A stretch of 26,496 nt of DNA, taken from positions 2,218 through 28,713 of the forward strand of contig VKHC01000018.1 in assembly GCA_015143735.1 (NCBI GenBank). Reading direction: 5' to 3'. Shown here piece by piece: positions 1 through 9,219 of this stretch. Source of the stretch: Synura sp. LO234KE (Eukaryota; Sar; Synurophyceae; Synurales; Mallomonadaceae). The notes under the pieces were generated by a model that was given only the letters and a program-made list of their open reading frames with translations, did not search any database and was not told the origin of the DNA. Position 1 is the stretch's first letter. Every line of letters starts with the position of its first letter. The position numbers and the translations under genes are program-made.

Positions 1-1045
1 GTGCTCTGAGTACGTAGTACCCGGGGAGTGACCTCGATAGACGAAGTACCATTTTGATTCAATGGAAGCATCATATCTGCTCAGGGTCGGACCGAGGGGT
101 CAAGTACGTGCGCGCGCTCCGCTCAGGTTCCAACACGAAGTTGATAAGTTGGCACACCAACCGAAGGAGCAGTACATCCGCATCTCTGAAGGTGGGGCTG
201 GGAAGACTTTGGTAGATCGGGTGTAGACGATATGTCCATATGGTGGAGTCAGGTCGCCTAGAGCGATACTGTATCCATGTGATGATACCGCTGGAGAAGG
301 GTAGCTGCAAATAGAGCTTCATTCCCAGAGAGGGTAGAGTTCTTCTCGAAGATCCCCTCCAGATGCCATGCACGGGTGTGTCAGCGATGAAGGGATGTGG
401 GTATTCTCGATAGATGTAATCGTAGGATTCCATGGAGACAAGACAGAGTTTGCAATGCCCCTCCACCAGCCACGCCTCAGAGTTTGCAACCAAGTGATTG
501 ATGCGATTACTTCCCACACTCCAGTGTCGACGGATTATCGCGTTGCTGGATCGTCGCTTCAGGGATGCACTGAACTCGTGCACCGAGGCGGAACGGGGAC
601 GTCATTCGAGTAAGGCAGAGCTCCCCTGGACTGACGACTGAGGTCCCGGTCCGCAAATATATTTATCCGACGGATTCATCATATACAGTACCGATGGGGG
701 CAAGAATCAACGCATCAGAGAACCCGTGGTAGGGCAACAATTCACCGCCTTGGAGTTCCGGGTGAGTAGGAGGGGTAGGCTGCGCTCGTCACTTCGGGAA
801 GGGGTTGGACAGAGGAACTCCGGACGCCACAGACTGACCCAGAAGCTCCCTTCCTTGGGCAATTTCTATGACGACGAAGGCGGCATTCCAAGGAAGTGGG
901 GAGTAGGTCATAAAGATGCGTTGCAGTAGGGAGACCTGCGTGATGTGTTTGACGGCGGTCTTGGCGGTCCCGCAGAGCCTTGGAAGGATGAATGTGTGGG
1001 GCACATAGATGCTTGCATCCTTGTCCCGGTAGTCAGTTACCATCC

Positions 1046-1647
1046 GTGTAATAGATCACTATCGTCGAGATCGAAATTTATCGTATCTAAATAAAATTTT
1101 CTATTTTGGATATTTTATTTTGGATATTTTACTAAGGATGGAGGTTCATAATTCGGTATGTTGAAGACCTAAGCAGTTCTAATTCATATCTTAGTTTATT
1201 TTGCATATCAACTCGATGAAATTTGAGCTTCATTATGTGCATTTTTGAAACTGGACCTTCAAATCCTGAAATTTTTCTTACTTGCTATTATTTTCTGCGT
1301 TTCTTTATATTTCCAATTAATGCAGTTCTGTTAAGCATTTCGCCTTTATTTGACGCCTGTATTGTTACTATCAGGAACTGTAGAACCCTTTAGATTACTC
1401 ATAATACTTCTTTTTAAAGCAAACCTAGAACTTTCGAGGCAACGCAAATTGAGAATTACTACACACCTCAAGATACTATAACCAATCCACTGTACGCGGT
1501 GAGCCATCATAGTGATGTCTACAGCGGTACCGCTATAGCGCTCTTTAAGGCGGTGCGAATTTAATGTCCGCGTTCCGCGGCACCGCTATAGCGGCCTCTA
1601 TGGCGGTGCGCAATTTAGTGACCGCGTACCGCGGCGGATTATTACAC
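1046..1647. mobile_element. 602-bp non-autonomous TIR element inserted in LINE copy 1
   Basis: The LINE alignment breaks exactly here and resumes after it. The insert begins with GTGTAATA and ends with TATTACAC, a perfect 8-bp terminal inverted repeat. The flanks, about TTACCATCC on the left and ATGACAGCC on the right, both align to the same target in LINE copy 2 (CGACGGCTC). This fits an 8-9 bp target duplication that has since diverged, but the left flank is a weak match. The insert has no long ORF, is AT-rich at its left and ends in a GC-rich duplicated unit. Size and structure fit a MITE or internally deleted DNA transposon. The superfamily cannot be fixed from one copy. Confidence 0.6.
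1524..1634. repeat. Two tandem copies of a GC-rich palindromic 53/54-bp unit
   Basis: Units 1524-1576 and 1577-1630 are clearly similar, and a third copy starts (GCGG) at 1631. Each holds an accGCTATAGCg core, a GGCGGTGCG block and an AATTTA block. In unit 2 the core CCGCTATAGCGG is a perfect 12-bp palindrome. Unit 1 opens with the palindrome GCGGTACCGC. The unit lies inside the TIR element, just before its right end, and its base composition is very unlike the AT-rich remainder. Confidence 0.7.
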
Positions 1648-1895
1648 AGATGACAGCCCGAAGAATAAAAGCAGCTTGCGGTAGGAGTGGTACGGGTGTG
1701 GTGTAAATGGACAGGCTTTGATGTACCGCTGGATGGACCATTCTCTAGAGTGATAGTGGCTGAATAATGCCACCCGTCAAGGGTTGGAAGTCAGCGGTGA
1801 GGGCGGCTTGCACCGTGGTTGGGGGAGCGTGCTGGTGACCAATAAATAGTAAGTGACAAGTGTAGTAAGAGTGGTCTCTTTCCCCTTCCGCCCTT

Positions 1896-2221
1896 CTCCT
1901 GTGGTTGTAATAGTAGCAATACGTAGGACTAAATATGATTGAATATCGTAAAAAATGCAGTTTGGAGCCTTTCTAAACAAGTTGATTTTTTGGCAATTAC
2001 TACTAGTTTAGATTATACAAGCGCTTCCGCACCCACCCACGAACGACCTTCCATCATAGTGAATATATTGCTTAATGATTATCGCAAAAAATCACTTGTG
2101 CTGAACAAGAAACAAACGTTGGATACAAACAAGGACTACGATAAACTATTTCCATGCTTTACAGGATCGTGATCGCGCCTAAGCCCTCACCCACCGGCAC
2201 ATGAGGTCGCAAGACCGAGTT
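1896..2221. other. Intergenic, nothing firm
   Basis: This AT-rich spacer lies between the LINE fragment and the poly(A) signal of the TCR gene. A 77-codon open frame on the plus strand (1939-2172) has no recognisable domain, no splice context and no support beyond being open, so it is not called as a gene. Confidence 0.4.
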
Positions 2222-2227
2222 TTTATT
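2222..2227 (-). promoter_or_regulatory. Candidate poly(A) signal for the TCR gene
   Basis: The minus strand reads AATAAA, about 100 bases beyond the TAG stop of the TCR/CXC gene. This is a suitable distance for its 3' UTR. Confidence 0.5.
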
Positions 2228-2325
2228 ACAGAGCATTTCAATCGGAATCCAATTACAGCACTATCTAAAACCAGACGCGATGGAGAGATGGCAAATCGAC
2301 GGGGTCGAGTCGCACGGCTGTTGAC

Positions 2326-4121
2326 CTAGATTGTGCCTCTATTTGAGGTTATTTCGGAGGGGTTGGAGAGTAGCATCATCGGTGGCGGCGAGTCTACGTT
2401 TCTACTCCTATTGTTACCCAGCGACGTATTATGACTAATATTCAGCGGCCTCCGAGTCTCTTGCAATCGGAAGGATTCTAAGGCGGAGCTCGCATTAAAC
2501 ACTTTAGACGGGCCACTACTGTCAGCTGTTTTCACCTCACTGTTGTTGGTGGTGGGCGCCTTGGTCATCAATGGTAGCGGGGAGGGAATAGCCGAGAACC
2601 CTCGGTTCTGTATCTGAGAAGTCCACACAGTAAGGGGTGAGGTGGTCTCGAGACGATTGGAGCTGCCAGAGTGCCAGGGATAGGCCGGAGTAGAAGACAT
2701 CATAGAGGCATGAGGGTGGGGAGGGATGGGCTCACTGTGCAGAGCATGGAATGGAGAAAGCGGTAGACTTTTGCGCTCGATATGCGCCTTGTGTGCGGTA
2801 GCGACATAACTCTCCAGTCTGCTGATGACTGTTTGCGCGGGCGCATTCGCATTCGCATTCGCCTCATTGGAAGCGGTCTCTGTGCCTGTCACAGCCTCGT
2901 AGATTCTACGCTGGAGGGTGTCGTTGAAAGACCTGAGGATGTTCACACAAACGGCCTTCCTCTTTCTTGCAAAGGCAACTGTTTCTTGTGGAGAGAGCCG
3001 TTGCGGTGCATCTGAAACGCTGCTTGCTTGGGCTTGAGAGGTAATATTGTGCTCAGAGAGTTGTTCTGGGGGTAGGGAGGGAAAGCTACGTCTGCGCCCG
3101 TCAGAGGAGAGGGACTCGGTCACAGCGCTTGCATCGATTGCTTGGCCATTTAGCGCTTTACTGCGCTTTCGACAAATGTCGTCCTCATAATTTCCTTTGG
3201 TCAGTGCCAACAGAGTATCGCATATCTGTGAAATGAGCGAATTAAGCATATTTTAGAAGTGCCCACGTGGTCTAGTTATCTATTTACACGCGCGTACCTT
3301 TTCCACGCATTTATCTTCTTGAATAAGAATGGAGCCAAGAGTAACTTTGGCGAGGTTTGGATCTAATGGACGCTTCTGAAGCTTCTCGCGACCACCCCCA
3401 CCTCTGTCCAGGGATCCCTCGGTTGCAGCTACCGGTCGAGCTGAGGTGCGCTTATCGTTACCACCACTTCCGCCCAGTAGTTCCACTCTTCGCGCGTCTA
3501 GCATGCTCTCAGTGGTATATGTTCGAGAAGATCGCATTATCTCGGACGTTTTCGACTCTGCTTCAGCGGCGTAAGTTCGCGCGGACGACCCCGGAAAGTT
3601 TTTGCAACCAGTGCATCTACACTTTTCGGAGCACACTGTACCAACTTGGAAGCACTCGCAGTACCTAGGTTATGCTGAAATAAGAAAAAGGATTAAGAAA
3701 ATGGACCAATATTACTTTTTAAGACAATTCGATTTTTTGCAGTGACATCCTTTTTGAAGTTTCGAAGATTCTACATCCTTTGAAGATAGGGCAACTTTGG
3801 ACCTAAAAGCGAATGGATTTCTTTCCATGATAGCCTCTATTGTTTCACGCCGCCGATCTTCATTCTCAGAATTATTCAAACACGGGATACAATTGCATTT
3901 GTTCAGAGTACAGTGAAAGCCATTTGAAAAGCATTCACAATAGAGCTTCAAATATAAGAGTTACATATGGTGATACTGGGAAATAGTCATAATAGCATAG
4001 ATACCTTCAGGCAATTTGACCGCTTACAATTACATCTTTGTCCAATCTTCGAACTTTTAGAATTGTCTTTGAGGGAACCTATTTGTTTCACAGCAAATGG
4101 GATTCTTTGAATGTTATTCAT
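2326..4121 (-). CDS. TCR/CXC-domain protein, LIN54/tesmin/TSO1-like
   Basis: A four-exon model (4121-4005, 3945-3716, 3664-3298, 3225-2326; introns 59, 51 and 72 bp; all phases agree) gives 537 residues. Two cysteine-rich CXC boxes start at about residues 30 ([17 protein letters not shown]) and 106 ([17 protein letters not shown]). The linker holds the typical RNPFAF motif, and the second box ends CRCTGCKNF. In LIN54 the Tyr of each LYCEC/YCECF reads the CHR element of cell-cycle promoters, and both are present. Family members act in DREAM/MuvB-type complexes or plant CPP factors in the nucleus. After the boxes comes a conserved-looking segment (SILIQ, then [10 protein letters not shown]) and a 300-residue Ser/Pro-rich, low-complexity tail with an Asn-Ala run. 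The N-terminus is very short for the family, so an upstream exon is possible, but only 194 bp separate it from the divergent methyltransferase. The exon 3 acceptor must be the second of two AGs, because the first gives a stop. Confidence 0.88.
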
Positions 4122-4315
4122 ATGCAAAAACCAACGTCCATTACAAGCAGAACACAAAAATACTAAATTTTATTGAACCTTAGTTCGAATTGCTTATGCG
4201 TTATCAAATTTCTAATTTCATATTTTCGCCTCTTCAAGCTACTTTCACAAATTTGTTGATACATACACTTCTGTCGGTTTTTCTATTATTCCATTTTGTT
4301 TCGTTACTATTCCTG
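4122..4315. promoter_or_regulatory. Shared divergent promoter region
   Basis: These 194 bp separate the ATG of the minus-strand TCR gene from the ATG of the plus-strand methyltransferase. The region is AT-rich with no clear TATA box. Any promoter for the two genes must lie here or inside the genes, so it is probably bidirectional. This is inferred from spacing only. Confidence 0.45.
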
Positions 4316-5228
4316 ATGGCACAGTACGGGAAAACTACTTATTGGGATGAACGCTATACGAAGTAAGAAATATTCATGTCGATAAATTTGGAAATATTTG
4401 TTCTCAGTGCTGTTATCTACGTGCTACTATTTTAATTGTGAATAATTATTTGATTCAGGGATCCTGAACCTTTCGGTAAACTATCAGTAATATCATATTT
4501 ACTCAATCAGTCAGTAATCGTTACATTTGTTACTCTTTTATATCTAGACTGGTATCAACGCTATTCGGGTATAAGAGATCTCATCAATCAAGTAAATATT
4601 GAAAATACTAGCATCACCTGCGCCAATAAAACTCACTGTATTCTTTTCTTTTATAGTACGTCAAGCGAGAAGATATTATCCTGATGGCTGGATGCGGTAA
4701 TTCTAGACTTACTGAGGATATGTTTGAAGATGGTAAATTTCTTAATTATTTGAGATAGACTTAGACTTACGTATAAATCTAGGGTACACTTCGATAACAA
4801 ACATAGATGTTTCAAAGGTTGTGATTGATCAAATGCTGGAGAGATTTCGAGATAAGCCAACTCTTCAATGGCAGCAAATGAATGTTTGCTCTTTAGACTT
4901 TCCCGATGAGTCATTTGATGTTGTGATCGACAAGGGCACGATGGATTCCGTTTTATGTGGTGAAGGCTCTACTGCTAATGTGGCAAAGATGTGTGGGGAG
5001 GTGTCTCGCGTACTGAAACCTAATGGGTGCTTCTTCATTGTATCCTATGGAGTCCCTGACAATAGATTGAACTATTTGGAGAAGGAGGACATTTACTCGT
5101 GGAATGTTACTGTCCACACCGTACTCAAACCGACAGTTAGCGCGGCTGCGGTACCATCTGCAGAAGATGCTAATGGTGTTCATTATATTTATGTGTGTTC
5201 CAAAGGTGGAGCAACAGAAGAAGGTTGA
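4316..5228 (+). CDS. Class I SAM-dependent methyltransferase, EEF1AKMT4/METTL13-N-like
   Basis: Five exons (4316-4362, 4459-4475, 4548-4591, 4657-4732, 4783-5228) join in phase to give 209 residues, the size usual for the small stand-alone members. The start MAQYGKTTYWDERY carries the YWDERY signature, followed by DWYQRYSG. SAM-binding motif I is LMAGCGNS (about residues 45-52), motif II ends in an acidic residue at NIDVS, and post-motif I reads DVVIDKGTMDS, which is diagnostic of the METTL13/EEF1AKMT4 group. Characterised relatives methylate lysine or the N-terminus of translation elongation factor eEF1A; the substrate here is an inference. The wording resembles plant and protist versions more than animal ones. 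Introns are 96, 72, 65 and 50 bp, all GT-AG. An AATAAA lies 62 bases after the stop. The gene looks intact and is divergent from the TCR gene. Confidence 0.92.
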
Positions 5229-5289
5229 TGAATGATTCGTCGTTTTGGCCACTTAGTAATTCAAGGTACTGATTTAAGAATTCATCGAA

Positions 5290-5295
5290 AATAAA
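5290..5295 (+). promoter_or_regulatory. Candidate poly(A) signal for the methyltransferase
   Basis: AATAAA occurs about 62 bases after the TGA stop, in an AT-rich context suitable for 3' end formation. Confidence 0.5.
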
Positions 5296-5699
5296 ATACG
5301 ACCTTTGCTATTTTTCTATGCATGGTGAAGACTGTCAAACACTTAAAGTAGAATTCCTTACCGGATATTCAAGAGCTAGTTAGGATGTAAACCATATCAG
5401 CGTGCGTACTAACACATTAAACTATTTGGTCGTATGACGAAAATCATAGTACAATTTGGCGCTACAATCTTCCATGTCACCGTCGTAGTGGCCGCTCCTT
5501 AACTCCCACCACATATCATGGATTCACGACTACCCCTGCGCGGTAGTAGGAGCGGAAATTTGCACCAAAAATAATTCTCACATATTGCATCGTCATCCGG
5601 ATGATTTATTTTCGTTTGGAATGAAATAACCTCCTGCCCGATTTCGTCGCCAGCATCAAATTGCAATATTTACAAAAATCTTGTCAGGTAGCAACTTAG
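5296..5699. other. Intergenic with one inverted repeat
   Basis: No coding signal is seen. CCGCTCCT at 5492-5499 pairs with AGGAGCGG at 5548-5555, enclosing about 48 bases that themselves hold CGTAGT/ACTAC complementary pieces. It could be the remnant of a small palindromic element; I see no terminal duplications. Confidence 0.35.
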
Positions 5700-6430
5700 A
5701 AAATGTCATAATAGGGGCTCTTATAATAAAAAATATGACTACTAGCAACCAAACTGAAAATTTTCGATTATTCCCAGCGCCAAGAAAGAAAGAAGTTTAA
5801 AACCTATCAATTGGACGAATATAGTGGCAAGGCTATACTCTCACCATTCTTATAAATCAAAATTGCTATTCATCCGCTGGGTTAAAATATCATGAGCAGA
5901 CATTACGTGAATGAGGAGGCATGTATTGGAAGCAATCACTGAATAGTTGGGTGGGACTTGAAGCACAATCCAACTTAACTTTAGCTAAGGCGGCCTGTTG
6001 ATTTGACAATTGGGGTGGATTGTACTCGGAATGCTGCCCAGCTATTAAGTAGTTGCTTCCCCGTACATGCGACACTATTTCGGACAACTTGATCTTTTCT
6101 GAGTTATGACGAACAAATAAAAGTTCACGGAGAAATCCAGAGCTAAGAGTAAAGAGAACAGCTCATCAACCTCCTATTCATCAACATCTGTGTATGTGAC
6201 GATACAATTGTATTACAATACAATAAAGGGTTCTTGAAATTTTGCTTCTTGGAAAAAGCGTCTTGTCATCGTCGCTGGGAGAGGAATTGGCCGAGCTCAA
6301 GACTCCATCGAAAATGAGAAAGTCTAAGCGTCCCCGCTGATTGGCGCCGGCAGTGGCCATTGTGGCTGCTGACGTTGATGAACTTAACGTGACACTACCC
6401 ACCATACCAAAGAAAGATGCTCACAAGCGC
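5700..6430 (-). pseudogene. Decayed dispersed coding repeat, copy A
   Basis: On the minus strand this block matches copy B at 15890-16480 in four pieces. Conserved peptides run through both copies: SSSTS; DE-x-EDEL or its equivalent followed by SLL; a DFS-x-N-x-YLF-like segment ending in SSCP; and HDILT followed about 40 residues later by LALGIIE. Conservation of protein reading across two diverged copies implies an ancestral gene, but copy A has stops (DE*EVDEL) and frame changes. An open 65-codon piece (6087-5890) joins the second and last segments. I do not recognise the family. All four pieces are collinear here on one strand, so copy A probably keeps the original order. Confidence 0.55.
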
Positions 6431-6804
6431 CATGCATACGCTTCAAGTACCCGTTTCCCGCAGAAAGATTAATGAAATTTGTGCCAAAGGTAATTCTTCA
6501 AGACTGTAGATGTAAGAAATGCTCGAGTAGGTTTTGTAATAATTTGCATTTTGATCTTTGGCTGGAAAAAATCTCGTACACAAATATCAATATATTTGCT
6601 TAGAACACGCTTCCATGTTAGAGTTAAATATTTACTAGTTTTCCAGGTCCCTTTTCTCGACCGCAATTCATATTGTATTTTTCATTTATGTTTCTTTCAA
6701 GACATTTTATGTTGAATCTCATCTTTTGTTAGTCTTTTAATTAACATTAGTTTCGTGATTACCAAGTTTTCTTCTTCTTCTTTTTCTTTATTTAAGTACA
6801 AAAG
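6431..6804. other. AT-rich spacer with pyrimidine tract
   Basis: No coding signal is seen. A TC-rich run at about 6768-6792 (TTCTTCTTCTTC followed by TTTTTCTTT) stands just before an ATG at 6805. It may be an initiator-type promoter for the short ORF there or simply a microsatellite. Confidence 0.35.
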
Positions 6805-7187
6805 ATGCCGTCATGTACCAACAACAACGACTTTCTCTATTATGGCGTCACCGAAGGATTGAAATGTATCCCCAACGAACCGCAGTTCAGCGAGGGACGA
6901 AATCGATTGATATCAATCACTTTAGGGAAACGTCGACAGACCGAAAACCCATCACGATCGGCTCCTGAATTTTGTGCCAAGTCAAACGGAGCTTTTGCAA
7001 CCTACCAAAGTGCCTCATCGCACTAACAATCTGGGTACAAAAGCCGTTTCCGCAGCATCGGAATGAGCCATCATACGAGCTTCGATGCCCCTTGAGAGCC
7101 TCTCAGAAAGTTAGTCGGACGAAACCGCAGCGTCTATTGATGAAGAATTCGAAGAAAGGCCGGCAAAAAAGCCTGAATATGTGGTGA
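6805..7187 (+). CDS. Short hypothetical ORF, possibly frameshifted
   Basis: A 73-codon frame starts at ATG 6805 (MPSCTNNNDFLYYG) after a pyrimidine-rich run and stops at 7026. A second open frame overlaps it from about 6972 and runs to 7187, ending in a Lys/Arg-rich stretch. Together they could be one gene broken by a frame change or joined by an unseen intron, but no convincing short GT-AG junction was found. No domain or family is recognised. The sequence composition is more gene-like (less AT) than the spacer before it. Treat this as a weak call. Confidence 0.25.
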
Positions 7188-7292
7188 CAACCATCCACCA
7201 TGACTGATGTCGCAAAAACTGAGGCGTCTACAATAAGCTGCGGCGCCTGTCCAACCGTTGTTTGAGTATTTTGGACAAGAACTAAGCTTAAA

Positions 7293-9097
7293 TTAAATAG
7301 AATGACGCGTAGAGCGAGCTATGGAAGCACCCAAATAATCTTTTGGTCCTGGTTGTGGTCCAATATCTCCGTAGCGTGAAGAACCGTATTCATTCGAATA
7401 CTTATGCACTTCTGTATCAACATACTGTCCCTGGCTGCGGGGATGTCGCGGTGCCTCCCACCTAGGTGCAGGGGGGTAACTACGGCTATCCGTATACGAT
7501 TGATGAGGAGGTCCTGGTTGTGGTCCAATATCTCCGTAGCGTGAAGAACCGTATTCATTCGAATAATTATGCCCTTCTGTATCAACATACTGTCCCTGGC
7601 TGCGGGGATGTCGCGGTGGCTCCCACCTGGGTGTAGGGGGGTAACTACGGCTATCCGTATACGATTATGAGAAGGTCCAGGTTGTGATCTATTGATATCG
7701 TACGACGGGGCATAATCTGTTGGATAGGAGTCCATTTTCGTGCCAACGAATTGTATATGACGGGGAGGATGTGATGGCTCCGCTGTTTGAGGGCGCCATT
7801 CGTGTCTCTCAGAACAAGGTTGCGACAAAATTTCACGCACTACACCAGTGGTTCTTGTCTGTTTAACCAAATAAAGAAGAAAGATTTAACCAAATAAATT
7901 ATCAAATAAATTATCATAAAGAAGTAAGATTTTAAGTTTTGTTACTTACAGAGGGTGGCGGTTCATGGCCATGATGTTCACTCTCACTAGGCTCCACTTC
8001 ATCAAATCGCTGACTAACCGGCGGAACGGTTTTGCGAAGTTGGTTTTATGTTCGACATAGCTTAATTTTTTTTTCTCTTTTCACCGGAGGAGAACGCGTT
8101 TGTACGTTGGAGTAAGTTCGTTACTCACTTCCTCTGAACCTTCAAGACTTCCTTGTTCTTCACGCGATGCAGCATCTTTTTTGATCTGCTGTAACTTCTT
8201 AGCCTGTCTGCTTAACGTTAGTTCTAACAACCTCTTCTCCCTCTCAAGAATTTTGACCTAGAATTATCGAAAAAGAAAGAGTTGGATAAAATAATAATGA
8301 ATATATGTTATACTTGTTTATTTTTCTCCTCTATCTCCTTTTTGTGTGCAGCATGAATTTTCTCAATTTTTCTCTTCAATTTTCAATTTTTCACAATACA
8401 GTTTGATAGCATATCATATTCCAATTACTTACGATTTCTTTCCTTTCACTAAGTTCACCAGTTTGAGTCGACTTGTTCATTGTTTGGCGTCAAGTGCGTT
8501 TTAGTACCGTTGGGAGTAAAAATCGGACTTTGATGTAATATCATCTCCAGTAAATCGTGTATAGACAAGTTTTTCTCATTTGCATATGCTAGTAAACGCT
8601 TGAAAAGATATTCTTTACTGGTACTAGTTTTCTTTTGATAGCCACATTCTCGGAGTATCCCGATCAATTTTCTTGAATAAATCGTCATCAAACAAATTCT
8701 TTGGGCTAGTGCTATTACTTTCCACTCCAAATAACGTCTTTACGACGCGCTTCTCGGAGGATAATGTAGCCTGACTGGTGGTGCTGAACATTTCATCTTC
8801 AGCTTCATCCCAAGATTGTTTCTTTCCCAAGTCATTATTTTTCCTAGTCTCTTCCATATTGTATCGTTTCTGATTTTCACTATTGACCGAAGGATTTCTA
8901 GTGTCTCTGTGCAGCCCTCGCCTTTGATCATATATCCAACGGTTTACGTCCAAACATGTCTTGTAGGACCTAATTGTAATAAAGCAGTTCTTATGAGGTA
9001 TTAAGTGTTGTTAGTACTCAACTTATACGTACATGCATATTTCTGCGTGAATACTTTCAGGTAAAAGAACAGCTGGATTTGTAAATTTGTCATTCAT
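7293..9097 (-). CDS. Unknown coiled-coil protein with 55-residue tandem repeats
   Basis: An eight-exon model keeps phase throughout and gives about 417 residues. Exons are 9097-9033, 8969-8719, 8648-8473, 8373-8314, 8257-8129, 8009-7950, 7858-7704 and 7650-7293. It starts MNDKFTNPAVLLPES. The first intron has a perfect TACTAAC branch-point sequence. An acidic, Asn/Lys-rich part is followed by a strong coiled coil of about 60 residues (IEKIHAAHKKEIEEKNKQ, then ILEREKRLLELTL). An acidic His/Glu/Pro linker and Pro/Tyr/Ser/Arg-rich tandem repeats (SYTDSRSYPP, PRWEAPRHPRSQGQY, NEYGSSRYGDIGPQPG) complete it. Two junctions are weak. The exon 3/4 donor (GTCGAC) is poor. The exon 7/8 intron (GTACGA to CGGATAG) lies inside a partial repeat and could instead be a one-base deletion. 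If either fails, this is a pseudogene. No family is recognised; the layout suits a nuclear or cytoskeletal scaffold. Stop TAA is at 7293-7295. Confidence 0.6.
7345..7683. repeat. 165-bp tandem repeat inside a gene
   Basis: Two nearly identical 165-bp units start at 7345 and 7510, and a third, partial and more diverged unit starts at 7674. The unit length is a multiple of three (55 codons), so copies keep the reading frame. Between units 2 and 3 the spacing is 164, because one G is missing in the ACGATTATGAG stretch compared with ACGATTGATGAG in unit 1. Near-identity points to recent duplication. Confidence 0.9.
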
Positions 9098-9219
9098 TCA
9101 AGGAATAAAATTAAAAACGCGGTAACAACGGCGATTGAAGAAACAAAAAACTACAGCATCTAGCCTGGGCTTGTTACATCGCGTTCTCCACAGAGCGACT
9201 TAAAAGTAATTAGTTAAAG

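Larger units (their letters stand above)
1..1895 (-). mobile_element. Decayed LINE 3' fragment (copy 1), interrupted
   Basis: This stretch aligns by eye, in the same orientation, with the 3' part of the longer LINE at 11072-15560. Positions 1-1045 match about 11070-12125, and 1648-1895 match about 12125-12330. The gap 1046-1647 is an insertion. On the minus strand the region near 71-583 still reads as the C-terminal end of a LINE second ORF. It keeps the CKLC half of a C-x2-C-x8-H-x4-C zinc knuckle, but where copy 2 has His and Cys this copy has Tyr at both places, so the knuckle is dead. Stops and frame changes are frequent. The 5' side ends near 1895, as expected of a 5'-truncated insertion. 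The 3' end may lie just outside the window. Confidence 0.75.

Noticed and set aside
1036-1060. LINE copy 1 simply 5'-truncated at about 1045
   Set aside because: Homology to copy 2 resumes at about 1648 and continues to about 1895, so this is an insertion and not the end of the copy.
2782-3015. Plus-strand open frame with an Ile-Arg run
   Set aside because: It is antisense to the Asn-Ala repeat of the TCR protein's last exon, whose frame is supported by splicing into the CXC domain.
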